This document shows positions 8,026 to 16,122 of a stretch of 61,998 nucleotides of DNA, piece after piece (the first letter of the stretch is position 1; every line of letters starts with the position of its first letter). The notes under the pieces were generated by a model, which was not told the DNA's origin, ran no database searches, and was given only the letters and a program-made list of their open reading frames with translations. The translations under genes and the position numbers were made by a program. The DNA is from Psychrobacter sp. (GTDB lineage Bacteria > Pseudomonadota > Gammaproteobacteria > Pseudomonadales > Moraxellaceae), in NCBI RefSeq assembly GCF_030454045.1, contig NZ_JAKDJE010000009.1, positions 1-61,998 of the forward strand. The letters run 5' to 3'.

Positions 8026-11000
8026 TTATCCTAATTTGCGCTGTAAGTGATAGTTGTTTTTGAGTGCCTGATTAGTTGCACTGTAGGGGTCGTTGATTTG
8101 TTGTGCCATCGCTTGTGGTAGACGCTGGTCTAGCCGTTTATCGATACGCATTTCGATACTGCCATCGTTATTGACATTGGTGGCCACATCTACTGGAGCA
8201 TTATTTGTCATATAAATAATGACACCCTGATTGCGTTTATTGCTCTCATACGTACCGTTATTCATCGATTCAAGTTCTGATCGATATTTTGTAGTCGCGG
8301 CGGCATGTGCAACAAATTCTTTACCGTGGACGGGCCCAACTGGCATATTGGTAGGATAGTCGCCCGTATAACCGCCTTTCATAAAACCTTTCGGGTTTAG
8401 AGCTTGAATGGCGGCAGGTATGATACCTGTTTGCAACGTAGTAGTAGCAACGGCAGGTATATTGGCAGGGAATGGGGCTGATCCCCATGCTTTTGCGATA
8501 GCGGTAAAACTGGCAGATTGCGCACTGGCAAAATCAAAAGCTTTTTGAATCAAGAACATGCCTTTATAGCCTTTGCTAGTCTCTCCTAAAGCCATTCCAA
8601 ATAGGGCGGTGATGCTGCCTAGATTAGCGGCTTGCCGTTGCAGTTCCAAATCTTTGGACGACTGATTGAAGTTCTCTGTCAAGGCTAAGCGTGCTTTTTC
8701 AGCCTGTGCTTTTTTGTCTGTATGCGTCTGCTCATACTTATCAACAATAGCCATCTTTTTATCGTATGCAGCGCGCAATTTTTCCGCTTCAGTCTGAGGG
8801 CCATTTACGTCTAAGCCGTCAAAATCCACACCGATAGATTTTTTATCAGCTTGGTACTGTGCGGCTCTACCAGATATTAAATCAGTCGCCTTACTACGCA
8901 TTTTATCGCGTTCATCTTGCCATTTATCAAACCTTTCTTTTAGTGCATTAGTAGCTTTCAGCTGTGATTCTAGTTGTTGCAACGCCTCGGCTTGTTTAAC
9001 CCATTCATTAATACGAGCCTGACTAGCGCCTTTAAATTTGCCAGCGTTGATATCGTACATTAGGGAAGATAGTTCACTAGTGTTGCCAAATAAAGCAATG
9101 CGTTTTCTAAAGCTATCAATACCGTCTTCAACAGCTTTGGCAGCTTGCTCGGCCATTCGCTGAGCTTCGGTGACGACCGCCTTAGCACCTTTTTTTATGC
9201 CAACGGCCATGCCTTCTGCAGTCTGTTCTCCAACTGTTTTCATGACACGAGATGGTGAACGGATGTTAAGAACGCTCTTAGCTTTAGCGACAGCACTTGA
9301 TGCCATGTTACCGATTGCACTAGCGACACCACTTGCGCCTGCTTTTATGCCGTTAATTAAGCCATTTATAATTTGCTTGCCGATTGTCAGCATTTTGCTA
9401 GGTAATTGACTTAATGCAGTTGTGATACTTAAACGGATACTATTAAATGCTGTTACTGTGTTTGTCTTAATATTATTCCATGCATTGCTTACTGCTTGTT
9501 TTGCAGATTCAAGACTGGATTTTATCGAAGCTGTAATAGCAGCCCATTTAGTGTTAGCCCATGCGTTTATCTCATCCCAATTTTTGTACAGAGCAACGCC
9601 AATAGCTATCAAACCTGCAACAGCGACAACAAGAATACCAATAGGACTAGTGACAGCAGCAAGCGCAGCGCCAAATGCCCATGTTGCAGTGGCAGCCACA
9701 GTGCTGATCGCGCTCCATGTCACTGTGGCAGCTGTCATTACGGCCGTAGAAACGGAAGCAGCAGTCGCAGCAATAGAGCTGGCTATAAGCGCAGCATTGT
9801 GAATTAATAATATTGCAGATACACCGCCTACAACGCCGCCAAGTACCATAAATAAGGCTTTGTTTTCGCTAATAGTCTGCTTTATGGTTTCCCAATGTTG
9901 ATAGACAAGCACACCAGCCGCAACTAAAGCACCTAATGCAATGATAGTTAGTCCCATTGGACCAGCTAGAGCGACATAAGCCAATTTCAAACCGTCAATT
10001 GTAGTCTTCGCCGCTGTAAAACCATCAACAGCAAGCTTTAAACCAACTGCTGTAGCAATTAAAGAACCGCCAATGAGTGTGATTTGTTGAATTAATTCAG
10101 GATTAGCAGATGCCCAGGTGCCTATGGTTGCGACCATAGGTGTCATGTTTAGTAGTAATTCATTTAAAGCTGGTATAAAGGCTTCACCAACACTGGCGAC
10201 CACACCATCGATGTTGTTCTTAAATAAGACCATTTTATTAGCAGTTGTGTCGCTGATTTTTTTAAACTCAACATCCATTGAGCCAAAGTAATCCTTGGTT
10301 GAGTTGACCGTTTCACCAAGTAGTTCCCAGTTATTTTCTAGTACGCCCACACTGCCTGCGAGCATGGTAATATCATCGCCGAACTCCTTACCGATAATTA
10401 AGGCGTTCGTGCCGATGCGTTTAGATTCCTCCAGATCATTAATAGCATCAAGATAAGTAATAATTGCTTGCTTACCATCAGTTGCTACCAGTTTACTAAA
10501 ATCATCAATATTTAATCCTAACTGCTCAAATCCGATCAACTGAGACTTAGTCGCATAGTCTAATGTAGAGAATGATGTTAGTAGTGAGTTGACTGCGGTA
10601 GAGGCAACTTCAGCTGGTTTACCCATTGCAATCAATGCACCTGTTAAGCCTAATGTTGCATCCTCTGACAGTCCATAGACTTTGGCGACACCGCCAACAC
10701 GTAGCAGTGAATCAATGAGCTGGGCAGCGGTAGCAGGAGTGTTATTGGATAGCGTATTAATCGCATCGCCAAGCCGGTCAATATTTGCAATTGGTATCTG
10801 AAATACATTAGCGATCTTTGCCATACTATCTGCAACTTGCTGAGCTGGCAGATCAAAAGCGACACCCATTTTTGCCATCACTTCGGTAAAGTGAACTAGG
10901 TCTTTTTCTGCGATGCCCAGCTGACCGCCAGTAGCCGTGACGGCCGCTAATTCTTCAAAAGTCTGCGGAATCTGCGTGGTCAATGCTTGCAACTCTTTAC

Positions 11001-11265
11001 GCATATTTGCCAAGCCGTTGCTAGTTGCAAATTCTACGGTCTTATCAATCTCAGCCATTGAGCTTTCAAACGACATGGCTGTTTTGATTGATAATGCGCC
11101 CATACCAGCAAGCGCGGCGCCAACTCCCAGCGCCATTTTGGCGGCATTGGTGCTGATATCATTGAACGCTGACTTGCTGTTTTTTCGTGCTTTGCGTAGC
11201 TCGTTATTATAGTTGGCAGTATTTGCCTCCATGATTACTTGGATTCTACTCAGCACCGAAGCCAT
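8026..11265 (-). CDS. Tail tape measure protein (TP901-type)
   Basis: A 1079-aa protein. Residues about 1-60 are charged and helical, and about 65-340 form the TP901 core (SFESSMAEIDKTVEF, AAVTATGGQLGIAEKDLVHF). Then come several hydrophobic segments (about 370-570) and coiled coil with many Lys and Gln. Near 640-700 lies INGLINGIKAGASGVASAIG...SPSRVMKTVGE, a motif frequent in tape measures. Length sets tail length; by the usual rule of about 1.5 angstrom per residue, the tail would be roughly 150-160 nm. Preceded by the G/GT chaperone genes, as in most siphoviruses. Confidence 0.93.
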   Translation of the reverse strand: MASVLSRIQVIMEANTANYNNELRKARKNSKSAFNDISTNAAKMALGVGAALAGMGALSIKTAMSFESSMAEIDKTVEFATSNGLANMRKELQALTTQIPQTFEELAAVTATGGQLGIAEKDLVHFTEVMAKMGVAFDLPAQQVADSMAKIANVFQIPIANIDRLGDAINTLSNNTPATAAQLIDSLLRVGGVAKVYGLSEDATLGLTGALIAMGKPAEVASTAVNSLLTSFSTLDYATKSQLIGFEQLGLNIDDFSKLVATDGKQAIITYLDAINDLEESKRIGTNALIIGKEFGDDITMLAGSVGVLENNWELLGETVNSTKDYFGSMDVEFKKISDTTANKMVLFKNNIDGVVASVGEAFIPALNELLLNMTPMVATIGTWASANPELIQQITLIGGSLIATAVGLKLAVDGFTAAKTTIDGLKLAYVALAGPMGLTIIALGALVAAGVLVYQHWETIKQTISENKALFMVLGGVVGGVSAILLIHNAALIASSIAATAASVSTAVMTAATVTWSAISTVAATATWAFGAALAAVTSPIGILVVAVAGLIAIGVALYKNWDEINAWANTKWAAITASIKSSLESAKQAVSNAWNNIKTNTVTAFNSIRLSITTALSQLPSKMLTIGKQIINGLINGIKAGASGVASAIGNMASSAVAKAKSVLNIRSPSRVMKTVGEQTAEGMAVGIKKGAKAVVTEAQRMAEQAAKAVEDGIDSFRKRIALFGNTSELSSLMYDINAGKFKGASQARINEWVKQAEALQQLESQLKATNALKERFDKWQDERDKMRSKATDLISGRAAQYQADKKSIGVDFDGLDVNGPQTEAEKLRAAYDKKMAIVDKYEQTHTDKKAQAEKARLALTENFNQSSKDLELQRQAANLGSITALFGMALGETSKGYKGMFLIQKAFDFASAQSASFTAIAKAWGSAPFPANIPAVATTTLQTGIIPAAIQALNPKGFMKGGYTGDYPTNMPVGPVHGKEFVAHAAATTKYRSELESMNNGTYESNKRNQGVIIYMTNNAPVDVATNVNNDGSIEMRIDKRLDQRLPQAMAQQINDPYSATNQALKNNYHLQRKLG

Positions 11266-11274
11266 GACACCCTC

Positions 11275-11646
11275 CTATGATTTACTTGCAGTTTTTTGTT
11301 CGTTGACTTTCGATGCTAAGAAATCTCTTAACGCAGAGACTTGTTTATGTGCTTGTAGCCTTTTTTCACGCTGTCTTTCTTGTTCTTTTTGCTCAGGTGT
11401 TAACAATCGGTGGTCATATAACATAAAATCTTTTATGGTTTTCTTGTCTTTACCTGCGTAATTTTGCATACGCAGAGAGGCAAAATGCATGTCTAATAAT
11501 TCCCCACCAAATGGCTCTACGTACAAGTTAAAAGCTTGCCACTCAGTCAGCTCACGCGCGGTCATATTGTTTTCTATCCACTCGACCGTTTTGCCCAAAT
11601 GAGCGGCTAGCCTGAACTTAAATATACGTAAAGGGTGGGCTATTAG
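11275..11646 (-). CDS. Tail assembly chaperone, frameshifted T part (gpGT)
   Basis: This frame is open from the slippery site to 11275 (123 codons) but has no good start: the only candidate is a TTG at 11598 inside it. Read after a -1 slip it continues the upstream protein as LIAHPLRIFKFRLAAHLGKTVEWI, typical of the T part of chaperones in HK97/lambda-like phages, followed by MTARELTEWQAF. The fused gpGT, about 240 aa, would bring tail tube subunits to the tape measure. No independent translation is expected. Confidence 0.85.
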   Translation of the reverse strand, partial: LIAHPLRIFKFRLAAHLGKTVEWIENNMTARELTEWQAFNLYVEPFGGELLDMHFASLRMQNYAGKDKKTIKDFMLYDHRLLTPEQKEQERQREKRLQAHKQVSALRDFLASKVNEQKTASKS

Positions 11647-11996
11647 TTTTTTGTGACTTCTTCTTGATTTTCAGGTTTTAGGGCATTGAGCTCGCTTGAG
11701 AAGTCATAGACTTTTGAGACAATGGCTGCGGGGAAGCCTTTGACCATTTCGATATCGTCATCATTAAACTCTAAGACACCATCGGCATCACAGACTGAAT
11801 AGACAAAGATAGTGGCTCGAACACCATTTGTTTCTACTTCTTTTTGCATCAGCCCTTCCAATCCCTCACGCTCAGCAGCACTCATCACTTTGATGTATAC
11901 GTCACCAAGTTCAGGGATAGGCAATATTTTTACGCTGGTTTTTAATTGCATGAAATCCGCTTTACTTAGTACTTTTTTAGAGGCTTGTTTGGTCAT
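11643..11996 (-). CDS. Tail assembly chaperone G-like protein
   Basis: A 117-aa protein from the ATG at 11996, with AAGTGAG seven bases upstream. An in-frame GTG at 12008 would add four residues, but it lies inside that ribosome site. Contains a beta-rich core (VYIKVMSAAEREGLEGLMQK, RATIFVYSVCD) and an acidic middle, like the tail tube-binding G family that follows the tube gene. Ends at the slippery sequence, so most ribosomes stop here and a minority make gpGT. Confidence 0.82.
   Translation of the reverse strand: MTKQASKKVLSKADFMQLKTSVKILPIPELGDVYIKVMSAAEREGLEGLMQKEVETNGVRATIFVYSVCDADGVLEFNDDDIEMVKGFPAAIVSKVYDFSSELNALKPENQEEVTKN
11646..11652 (-). promoter_or_regulatory. Programmed -1 ribosomal frameshift site
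   Basis: Minus-strand heptamer A-AAA-AAC, correctly phased to the zero frame (ACA AAA AAC TAA) and directly before the stop codon at 11643-11645. The -1 frame is open through the whole downstream gene. Classic X-XXY-YYZ slippery sequence for the G/GT chaperone pair. Confidence 0.88.
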
Positions 11997-12025
11997 TTGA
12001 TTGCTCACTTATGATTTAAAAATAA

Positions 12026-12062
12026 AGAAAAAGCGCAGAGCTGGTTAATGCTCTACGCTTTT
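12026..12062 (-). terminator. Intrinsic terminator after tail tube gene
   Basis: Minus-strand stem of ten pairs with one mismatch (AGCGTAGAGC/GCTCTGCGCT) around an eight-base loop, followed by TTTTTCTTTATTTTT. It lies between the tail tube and chaperone genes and would keep chaperone and tape measure transcripts lower than tube. Confidence 0.8.
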
Positions 12063-12092
12063 GATTAATGTTGACGCTGGTTTATTTGATTA

Positions 12093-12527
12093 CTAAGGTG
12101 TTTGGGTGATTTCTGAACTGATGACTAGGACACCCTCAACTTTGAGCATGTCTTTTTGTTCTGCCATAAGATTAAATTCTTTAACCATACCGTCAAACAC
12201 GTAACCTTCACTGGCGGCGGCAGGATCAATAAATTCAATTTTATTTTTAATGACCGTGGAATTTTTGTAGGCGGCTTTCAATTCCATGTGCTGCGGATCG
12301 GTCGGTACATAATACAAGGTGAACGGTATTTCTGATGTCTCTCTAAAGTTGGGCACTGCGTTTACAGTAGAGGTGGCATCAGTCGGCGTGACATCGACGA
12401 CGACTTTAGTCAGCTTGGGCATCTCCATTTCATTTAAAAACTCTACTTGGTTGAACGTAGGGACATCATCAGTCGCGATGCTCCATTTAAACTGCACATT
12501 TACTAATTCATCAGCGGATATAGCCAT
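12093..12527 (-). CDS. Major tail tube protein
   Basis: A 144-aa protein starting MAISADELVNVQFKW. The ATG at 12527 has AGAGAG eight bases upstream; the frame is open further up to 12623, but that would overlap the preceding gene by 59 bases. The segment FLNEMEMPKLTKVVVDVTPTD and RETSEIPFTLYYVPTDP suggest the beta-barrel tube family. Position between the tail completion gene and the G/GT pair is canonical. The following terminator suits a protein needed in many copies. Confidence 0.83.
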   Translation of the reverse strand: MAISADELVNVQFKWSIATDDVPTFNQVEFLNEMEMPKLTKVVVDVTPTDATSTVNAVPNFRETSEIPFTLYYVPTDPQHMELKAAYKNSTVIKNKIEFIDPAAASEGYVFDGMVKEFNLMAEQKDMLKVEGVLVISSEITQTP

Positions 12528-12564
12528 AATCATCACTCTCTTATTGGTGGTAGGGTAGGGTTGC

Positions 12565-12915
12565 TTAATTGGTTTGCCAGATATGACACTCGATGCTTTG
12601 TCTGTATAACCCAGACTTCTCATCGTGGAGGTATTTACGGCTGTCGTAGTAAAACGGCTTTACGTTATCTTTCAGGATATTGATCATTTGATTGGTGGTG
12701 TCTTCACAGTCGTCATAGTCGTTGTGATACACATCTAGCTGCATATAAGCCAATTCTCGACCTGTATATCCTGCTACGACATTGGTTGCATTGGTATTGA
12801 GTACGGTATAGACCAGATACGGTGTGCCTGTTTCGCCCTCTGGTCGGACCAATGGATAGACTTTATCGTCAAAAAATGCGCCTAGGACGCTATAGATAAC
12901 CTCGCTTGCTTTCAT
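12565..12915 (-). CDS. Tail completion protein, DUF3168-like
   Basis: A 116-aa protein beginning MKASEVIYSVLGAFFDDKVYPL, with TPYLVYTVLN and YMQLDVYHNDYDDCEDTTNQM, which matches the DUF3168 / gp17-type tail terminator pattern. It caps the tail before joining to the head. Lies between the HK97 gp10-like and tail tube genes, the usual order. Confidence 0.8.
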   Translation of the reverse strand: MKASEVIYSVLGAFFDDKVYPLVRPEGETGTPYLVYTVLNTNATNVVAGYTGRELAYMQLDVYHNDYDDCEDTTNQMINILKDNVKPFYYDSRKYLHDEKSGLYRQSIECHIWQTN

Positions 12916-12928
12916 TTATTACGCCTTT

Positions 12929-13315
12929 TTATCCAATCATGACTTTATCAATTTCAGCTTTGAGCACTTCTTTAAACCTTTCAACGCCTTCTTCGTGTTT
13001 ACTGTCTGCGGCAGGTCTGATAAATGGGGTAGGTGCGATGCTGCTGGTCCCTGTCTCTAAAAAATACCAATAAAAGCCTTTGGCTGAGACAAACAGACCA
13101 ACTGAAGGTTTTGCGGTGTATCGCATTTGCTTGGATCGGATTTGTTTTTTTAGCACGCCTTTATCGACGGGAGCGAGGCGTTTGGCTTCTTTTTTAATGG
13201 GTGCGATACCAGCGTTCAGTGCTTTTCGCATGACCTTGTTTTTGGAAGTGTCGATCAACCTATCAAACTGTCTGTCTAGCTGGTCCAGTCCATCTATTCT
13301 GATCGATGCGCTCAC
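12929..13315 (-). CDS. HK97 gp10-like head-tail joining / tail protein
   Basis: A 128-aa basic protein with IRIDGLDQLDRQFDRL at the start, the helix RKALNAGIAPIKKEAKRLAPVDKGVLKKQI in the middle, and YWYFLETGTSSIAPTPFIRPA near the end. These are hallmark features of the HK97 gp10 family. Found between head closure and tail completion proteins, here separated from the former by the lipoprotein cassette. Confidence 0.88.
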   Translation of the reverse strand: MSASIRIDGLDQLDRQFDRLIDTSKNKVMRKALNAGIAPIKKEAKRLAPVDKGVLKKQIRSKQMRYTAKPSVGLFVSAKGFYWYFLETGTSSIAPTPFIRPAADSKHEEGVERFKEVLKAEIDKVMIG

Positions 13316-13335
13316 GATGAATCCTTATTTTGGAC

Positions 13336-13364
13336 AATAAAAAGCCCCATCGGATGATAGGGCT
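13336..13364 (-). terminator. Intrinsic terminator closing the lipoprotein cassette
   Basis: Minus-strand nine-pair stem (AGCCCTATC/GATGGGGCT, one G-U) with a four-base loop, then TTTTTATT. Downstream of the lipoprotein and 51-aa genes and just before the gp10-like gene. Positions 13365-13455 hold no gene that I can see. Confidence 0.8.
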
Positions 13365-13455
13365 ATTGTTACGGTCGATTAGTCGTAGTTAGCGACGGTT
13401 CAGGGGTGAGAACTGCGTCATGTTATAAGCACGTGAGGCTTATATTTGAATGGTT

Positions 13456-13611
13456 TTATTTATTGTTAAATATATTATAAAGCAATCTATTCCATGCTAA
13501 ACCTAAGTCAATAAAAGCATAGGCAGTCGTTGCGGTATGTGTTTCTAAAGCTAATTGCTCAAGCTCATCAATCCGGCTGTCGATACCACATCTTATGGTT
13601 TTTAACATCAT
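13456..13611 (-). CDS. Small protein of lipoprotein cassette, unknown
   Basis: A 51-aa frame starting ATGATG at 13611, five bases after the lipoprotein stop, with a weak GTGAG ribosome site inside the upstream gene end. It ends in TAA at 13456. The product has an acidic helical stretch (IDELEQLALETHT) and a hydrophobic aromatic C-terminal part (FIDLGLAWNRLLYNIF). No family recognised. The tight coupling to the lipoprotein suggests a joint job. Confidence 0.5.
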   Translation of the reverse strand: MMLKTIRCGIDSRIDELEQLALETHTATTAYAFIDLGLAWNRLLYNIFNNK

Positions 13612-13616
13612 AGTTC

Positions 13617-13979
13617 TCACTCATACTTAGAACTTAATAGCTTACCATCTTCGTCAAACTCACACATTGCAGTGTGTTTTGACTCAGCATTGAATTGATT
13701 TTTTGCGTAAAACTGGAACCATAATTCGTGATTAGTTTCTTTTTTATATTTTAGGTTGCTGTGGATAATATCCATTGATCGCGGATTATTTAGTTTAGCT
13801 TGTATATCAACCTGACAGTCGGTAAGCAACTCGGCCTCAGATCTATCACCTAGATTAGGTATACCGCTAAGTGTATTTACTTTCTTTTCTTCTGGCTCGG
13901 TTTCAGTATTCTTTACTTCGCTTGAGCCGCAGGCTGTTAGAAATAAAGCTATTGATAATGCTGCGATAGTCTGCTTCAT
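13617..13979 (-). CDS. Phage-encoded lipoprotein, candidate moron
   Basis: A 120-aa protein with a clear lipoprotein signal: MKQT, a hydrophobic stretch to residue 14, and the lipobox LTAC with Cys17 followed by Gly. Without Asp at +2 it should be sorted to the outer membrane. A Lys/Glu-rich linker follows (about 20-36), then a small domain with two Cys (CQVDIQ and MCEF). It interrupts the normal head-to-tail gene order, has its own promoter-like sequence at 14017-14046 and is followed by a terminator. These are signs of a moron expressed from the prophage. Superinfection exclusion is a plausible but unproven role. Confidence 0.8.
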   Translation of the reverse strand: MKQTIAALSIALFLTACGSSEVKNTETEPEEKKVNTLSGIPNLGDRSEAELLTDCQVDIQAKLNNPRSMDIIHSNLKYKKETNHELWFQFYAKNQFNAESKHTAMCEFDEDGKLLSSKYE

Positions 13980-14016
13980 TGTTATTACCTGACTAATAGT
14001 AAAATAATGTCTGAGT

Positions 14017-14046
14017 ATATTACGAGTAACAACATTAATCTATCAA
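14017..14046 (-). promoter_or_regulatory. Candidate promoter for lipoprotein cassette
   Basis: On the minus strand, TTGATA (14046-14041), an 18-base spacer and TAATAT (14022-14017), in an AT-rich 90-base gap between the head closure and lipoprotein genes. Most late genes here are packed without such gaps, so an independent promoter is likely. Confidence 0.6.
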
Positions 14047-14069
14047 TCACAGAAACAAACTAGAAATAA

Positions 14070-14408
14070 CTAGCTATTTGTTTTTGTACGACACACTACG
14101 ATTTTTTTATTGTCTTTTGGCACGGGCATTATCCCTAGTACTTCATAAACGAAGCCACTACCATCTAAAACCTGTATCTCATCACTTGCTTTAATGTCCG
14201 TTGCCGTATCGACAAGTATTTTTGCATCTACTGACGATCCAGCGGCATGACCTTCTACAAAGTCCCGAGTGCTGATGGGTAGTAGCTCACACCACGTCTG
14301 TGGCATGACGCTATTAGTAGACTTAACGGCGCCAGTGGTGGTTCTCGTTGTGATTTTTCGCACGACACCAATTGGTGTACTAAGCCGACCTCGGCTAACC
14401 TTTGCCAT
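14070..14408 (-). CDS. Head closure / head-tail adaptor protein
   Basis: A 112-aa basic protein with GRLSTPIGVVRKIT..., WCELLPISTRDFVEGHAAGSS, IQVLDGSGFVYEVLG and a C-terminal VVCRTKT, fitting the SPP1 gp16 / HK97-type head closure family that plugs the connector after packaging. One base separates it from the connector gene, so the two are translated together. Confidence 0.75.
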   Translation of the reverse strand: MAKVSRGRLSTPIGVVRKITTRTTTGAVKSTNSVMPQTWCELLPISTRDFVEGHAAGSSVDAKILVDTATDIKASDEIQVLDGSGFVYEVLGIMPVPKDNKKIVVCRTKTNS

Positions 14409-14409
14409 T

Positions 14410-14718
14410 TTAGACTCCCCATTTACGATATTTATTCAACAACCGGTCAAGCGCACGGTTCATATGTAACTGTTCTGTTTGCTGTGCTTCACGATTTTGG
14501 TATAAGTCGCCAATGATGAGTAGGGCAGCATGTTGTAAGGATTCTGACAATTCACCAGTCGATGTTAAGCAAATGTCTTCTGTCAGCTCACGATCCAGTT
14601 CGTCAGCTATCAAGCGAAATGACGTTGGTATAAGACCGGCAATATACGCATCATCTATCTCATGTGTGACATGCAAGTGTGACTTGGCTTGCTCAAGCGT
14701 GATGGATGCAGTGATCAT
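14410..14718 (-). CDS. Head-tail connector (gp6-like adaptor)
   Basis: A 102-aa helical protein beginning MITASITLEQAKSHLHVTHEIDD, continuing with YIAGLIPTSFRLIADEL and ending in HAALLIIGDLYQNREAQ. This is the typical layout of gp6-like/HK97 gp6 connectors that form a ring under the portal. Placed directly after the capsid gene and its terminator. Confidence 0.85.
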   Translation of the reverse strand: MITASITLEQAKSHLHVTHEIDDAYIAGLIPTSFRLIADELDRELTEDICLTSTGELSESLQHAALLIIGDLYQNREAQQTEQLHMNRALDRLLNKYRKWGV

Positions 14719-14744
14719 AGGTGATGCCTATATTGAGTTAGGAT

Positions 14745-14777
14745 AAAAAAGACCGCTGGTAGACTTGCCACCAGCGG
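14745..14777 (-). terminator. Intrinsic terminator after major capsid gene
   Basis: Minus-strand perfect eight-pair stem CCGCTGGT/ACCAGCGG with a nine-base loop, followed by a T-rich tail (CTTTTTTA). It would let capsid mRNA accumulate above that of the connector and tail genes. Confidence 0.85.
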
Positions 14778-14813
14778 CTGGTAATAACGGTTTCAACTAA
14801 TAGTTATCTAATC

Positions 14814-16058
14814 TTATGGCCCGACGTTAACTAGGTCGCCCGTCACAGCTGCATCAGGCATGACGACGCCAAAGGCGGCGCGCATTTCAGCACGTACCGT
14901 CACTAAGTTTTTGCGGAAGTTGTCACCATCTTCAGTAGACAGCTCAACGGTCGCATCTTGGCGAATATAGCCTTCAGTTGCCATGGTGATGTTGCCGACC
15001 CAGTATTTGCCAACTGGCATCGATGGTGACTGGCTAACCGCCAAGCCCCAAACGAAAGGTTGAACGGCCGCGCCTGGTGAACCAAATAAGTAATGGCCAT
15101 CGGTGCCTTTAGCCTGTTCAATCTCTGCCCAGTCTTGCGGGTTCAGAATAACCGTCTCAGGAGGTAAGAAGTTAGCATAAGCTTTTGCTTTTGCAGAACT
15201 GATGGTATCGATAGCATTGTCGTTGGCAACGATGGTCAAGCTGTTGCCAGCTTTCATCAGGCCTTTGAAGCTTTTGGTGTCGCCATTGATGACCAGATAT
15301 TCAAGCTTTAGACGCAAGCCGTAAGACATGCGACCTTCGATATAAGCAGCCAGTGCCGGCGCATCATCTAACACCTGATTGCTAACACGTACCCAATGAG
15401 CAATAACGTCAATTTCTAATGAATCAGGACCAAACGTAAGGCTTGATTCAGGCTTAAGCTCACCTTCAGCCACGATATCAGCCATGAAGGTGACAGCACT
15501 TTCACGTACATAAGGAATAAGTGGTACTGACGTTGGTATCCAATTGATCATGTTGACCAGCGTCAGCGGATTACTAGCGGGGTTAATTATTCTGGCATCG
15601 TTGATGTTGCCAGCCGTGTTGATTGTGCCAAGCATGACGGTGTTACGTGCAGAGACACCATCAATCTGTACTTTGCCACGTGAATGCTTAATTGCTTTAA
15701 TTTCTTGGCTGATACCTTCATTGCGAGAGAGTAGGCCACCAATGCTGTTTGCGTCTAGCTCACCGTCTTGGACACCGCGTACCATCTTTTGCTCAAACTC
15801 TTCAAAGCGGGCTGATAGGTCACCGACTTCTTTTACACTGTTCTGTAGCTCAGTGATAGCATCACGAGTTTCTTTGTCATCTTTGTTTTCAGCAAGTAGC
15901 TTTTGCTTTTCTTCGATAAGCTTGTCGAGTGTGGTTAAGCGACTTTTGAGCTGAGTCGCAAGTTTTTCGTACTCATCTTTGGAGCCACCAGCATCACGAG
16001 TCATGACACCCGCACTAGGCATAGCGCCAGCAATAGTAGTAGTTTTAAAATCGCGCAT
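14814..16058 (-). CDS. Major capsid protein, HK97 gp5 type
   Basis: A 414-aa protein with an N-terminal coiled-coil scaffold or delta region (about 25-115, rich in Lys/Glu, LTTLDKLIEEKQKLL) that the adjacent protease would remove. The HK97 fold follows: NMINWIPTSVPLIPYV, ESAVTFMADIVAEGELKPESS, VIAHWVRVSNQVLDDAPALA and a P-domain with LEYLVINGD and GLMKAGN. Length fits the family. Lies between protease and connector genes, with a terminator on each side. Confidence 0.95.
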   Translation of the reverse strand: MRDFKTTTIAGAMPSAGVMTRDAGGSKDEYEKLATQLKSRLTTLDKLIEEKQKLLAENKDDKETRDAITELQNSVKEVGDLSARFEEFEQKMVRGVQDGELDANSIGGLLSRNEGISQEIKAIKHSRGKVQIDGVSARNTVMLGTINTAGNINDARIINPASNPLTLVNMINWIPTSVPLIPYVRESAVTFMADIVAEGELKPESSLTFGPDSLEIDVIAHWVRVSNQVLDDAPALAAYIEGRMSYGLRLKLEYLVINGDTKSFKGLMKAGNSLTIVANDNAIDTISSAKAKAYANFLPPETVILNPQDWAEIEQAKGTDGHYLFGSPGAAVQPFVWGLAVSQSPSMPVGKYWVGNITMATEGYIRQDATVELSTEDGDNFRKNLVTVRAEMRAAFGVVMPDAAVTGDLVNVGP

Positions 16059-16075
16059 AATATTTTCCTTTAGGC

Positions 16076-16101
16076 AAAAAAATAGCTACCAAATGGCAGC
16101 T
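16076..16101 (-). terminator. Terminator-like hairpin between protease and capsid genes
   Basis: Minus-strand stem AGCTGCC/GGTAGCT (one G-U pair) with loop ATTT, followed by A and seven T. Weak to moderate; its place upstream of the capsid gene is surprising unless it serves as an RNA processing or stability element. Confidence 0.6.
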
Positions 16102-16122
16102 TTATTGAGGGTTTGGTTTGGG

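Noticed and set aside
9422..9807. Long plus-strand reading frames opposite the tape measure gene
   Set aside because: They lie antisense to a clear TP901 tape measure, have no ribosome site and their composition mirrors the Ala-rich minus-strand protein.
11275..11598. Downstream chaperone part as an independent gene from TTG at 11598
   Set aside because: No ribosome site; the frame is open back to the slippery heptamer and matches the T part of gpGT fusions.
15544..15954. A plus-strand frame rich in Ser and Leu opposite the capsid gene
   Set aside because: A shadow of the coiled-coil coding sequence on the minus strand; no promoter or ribosome site.
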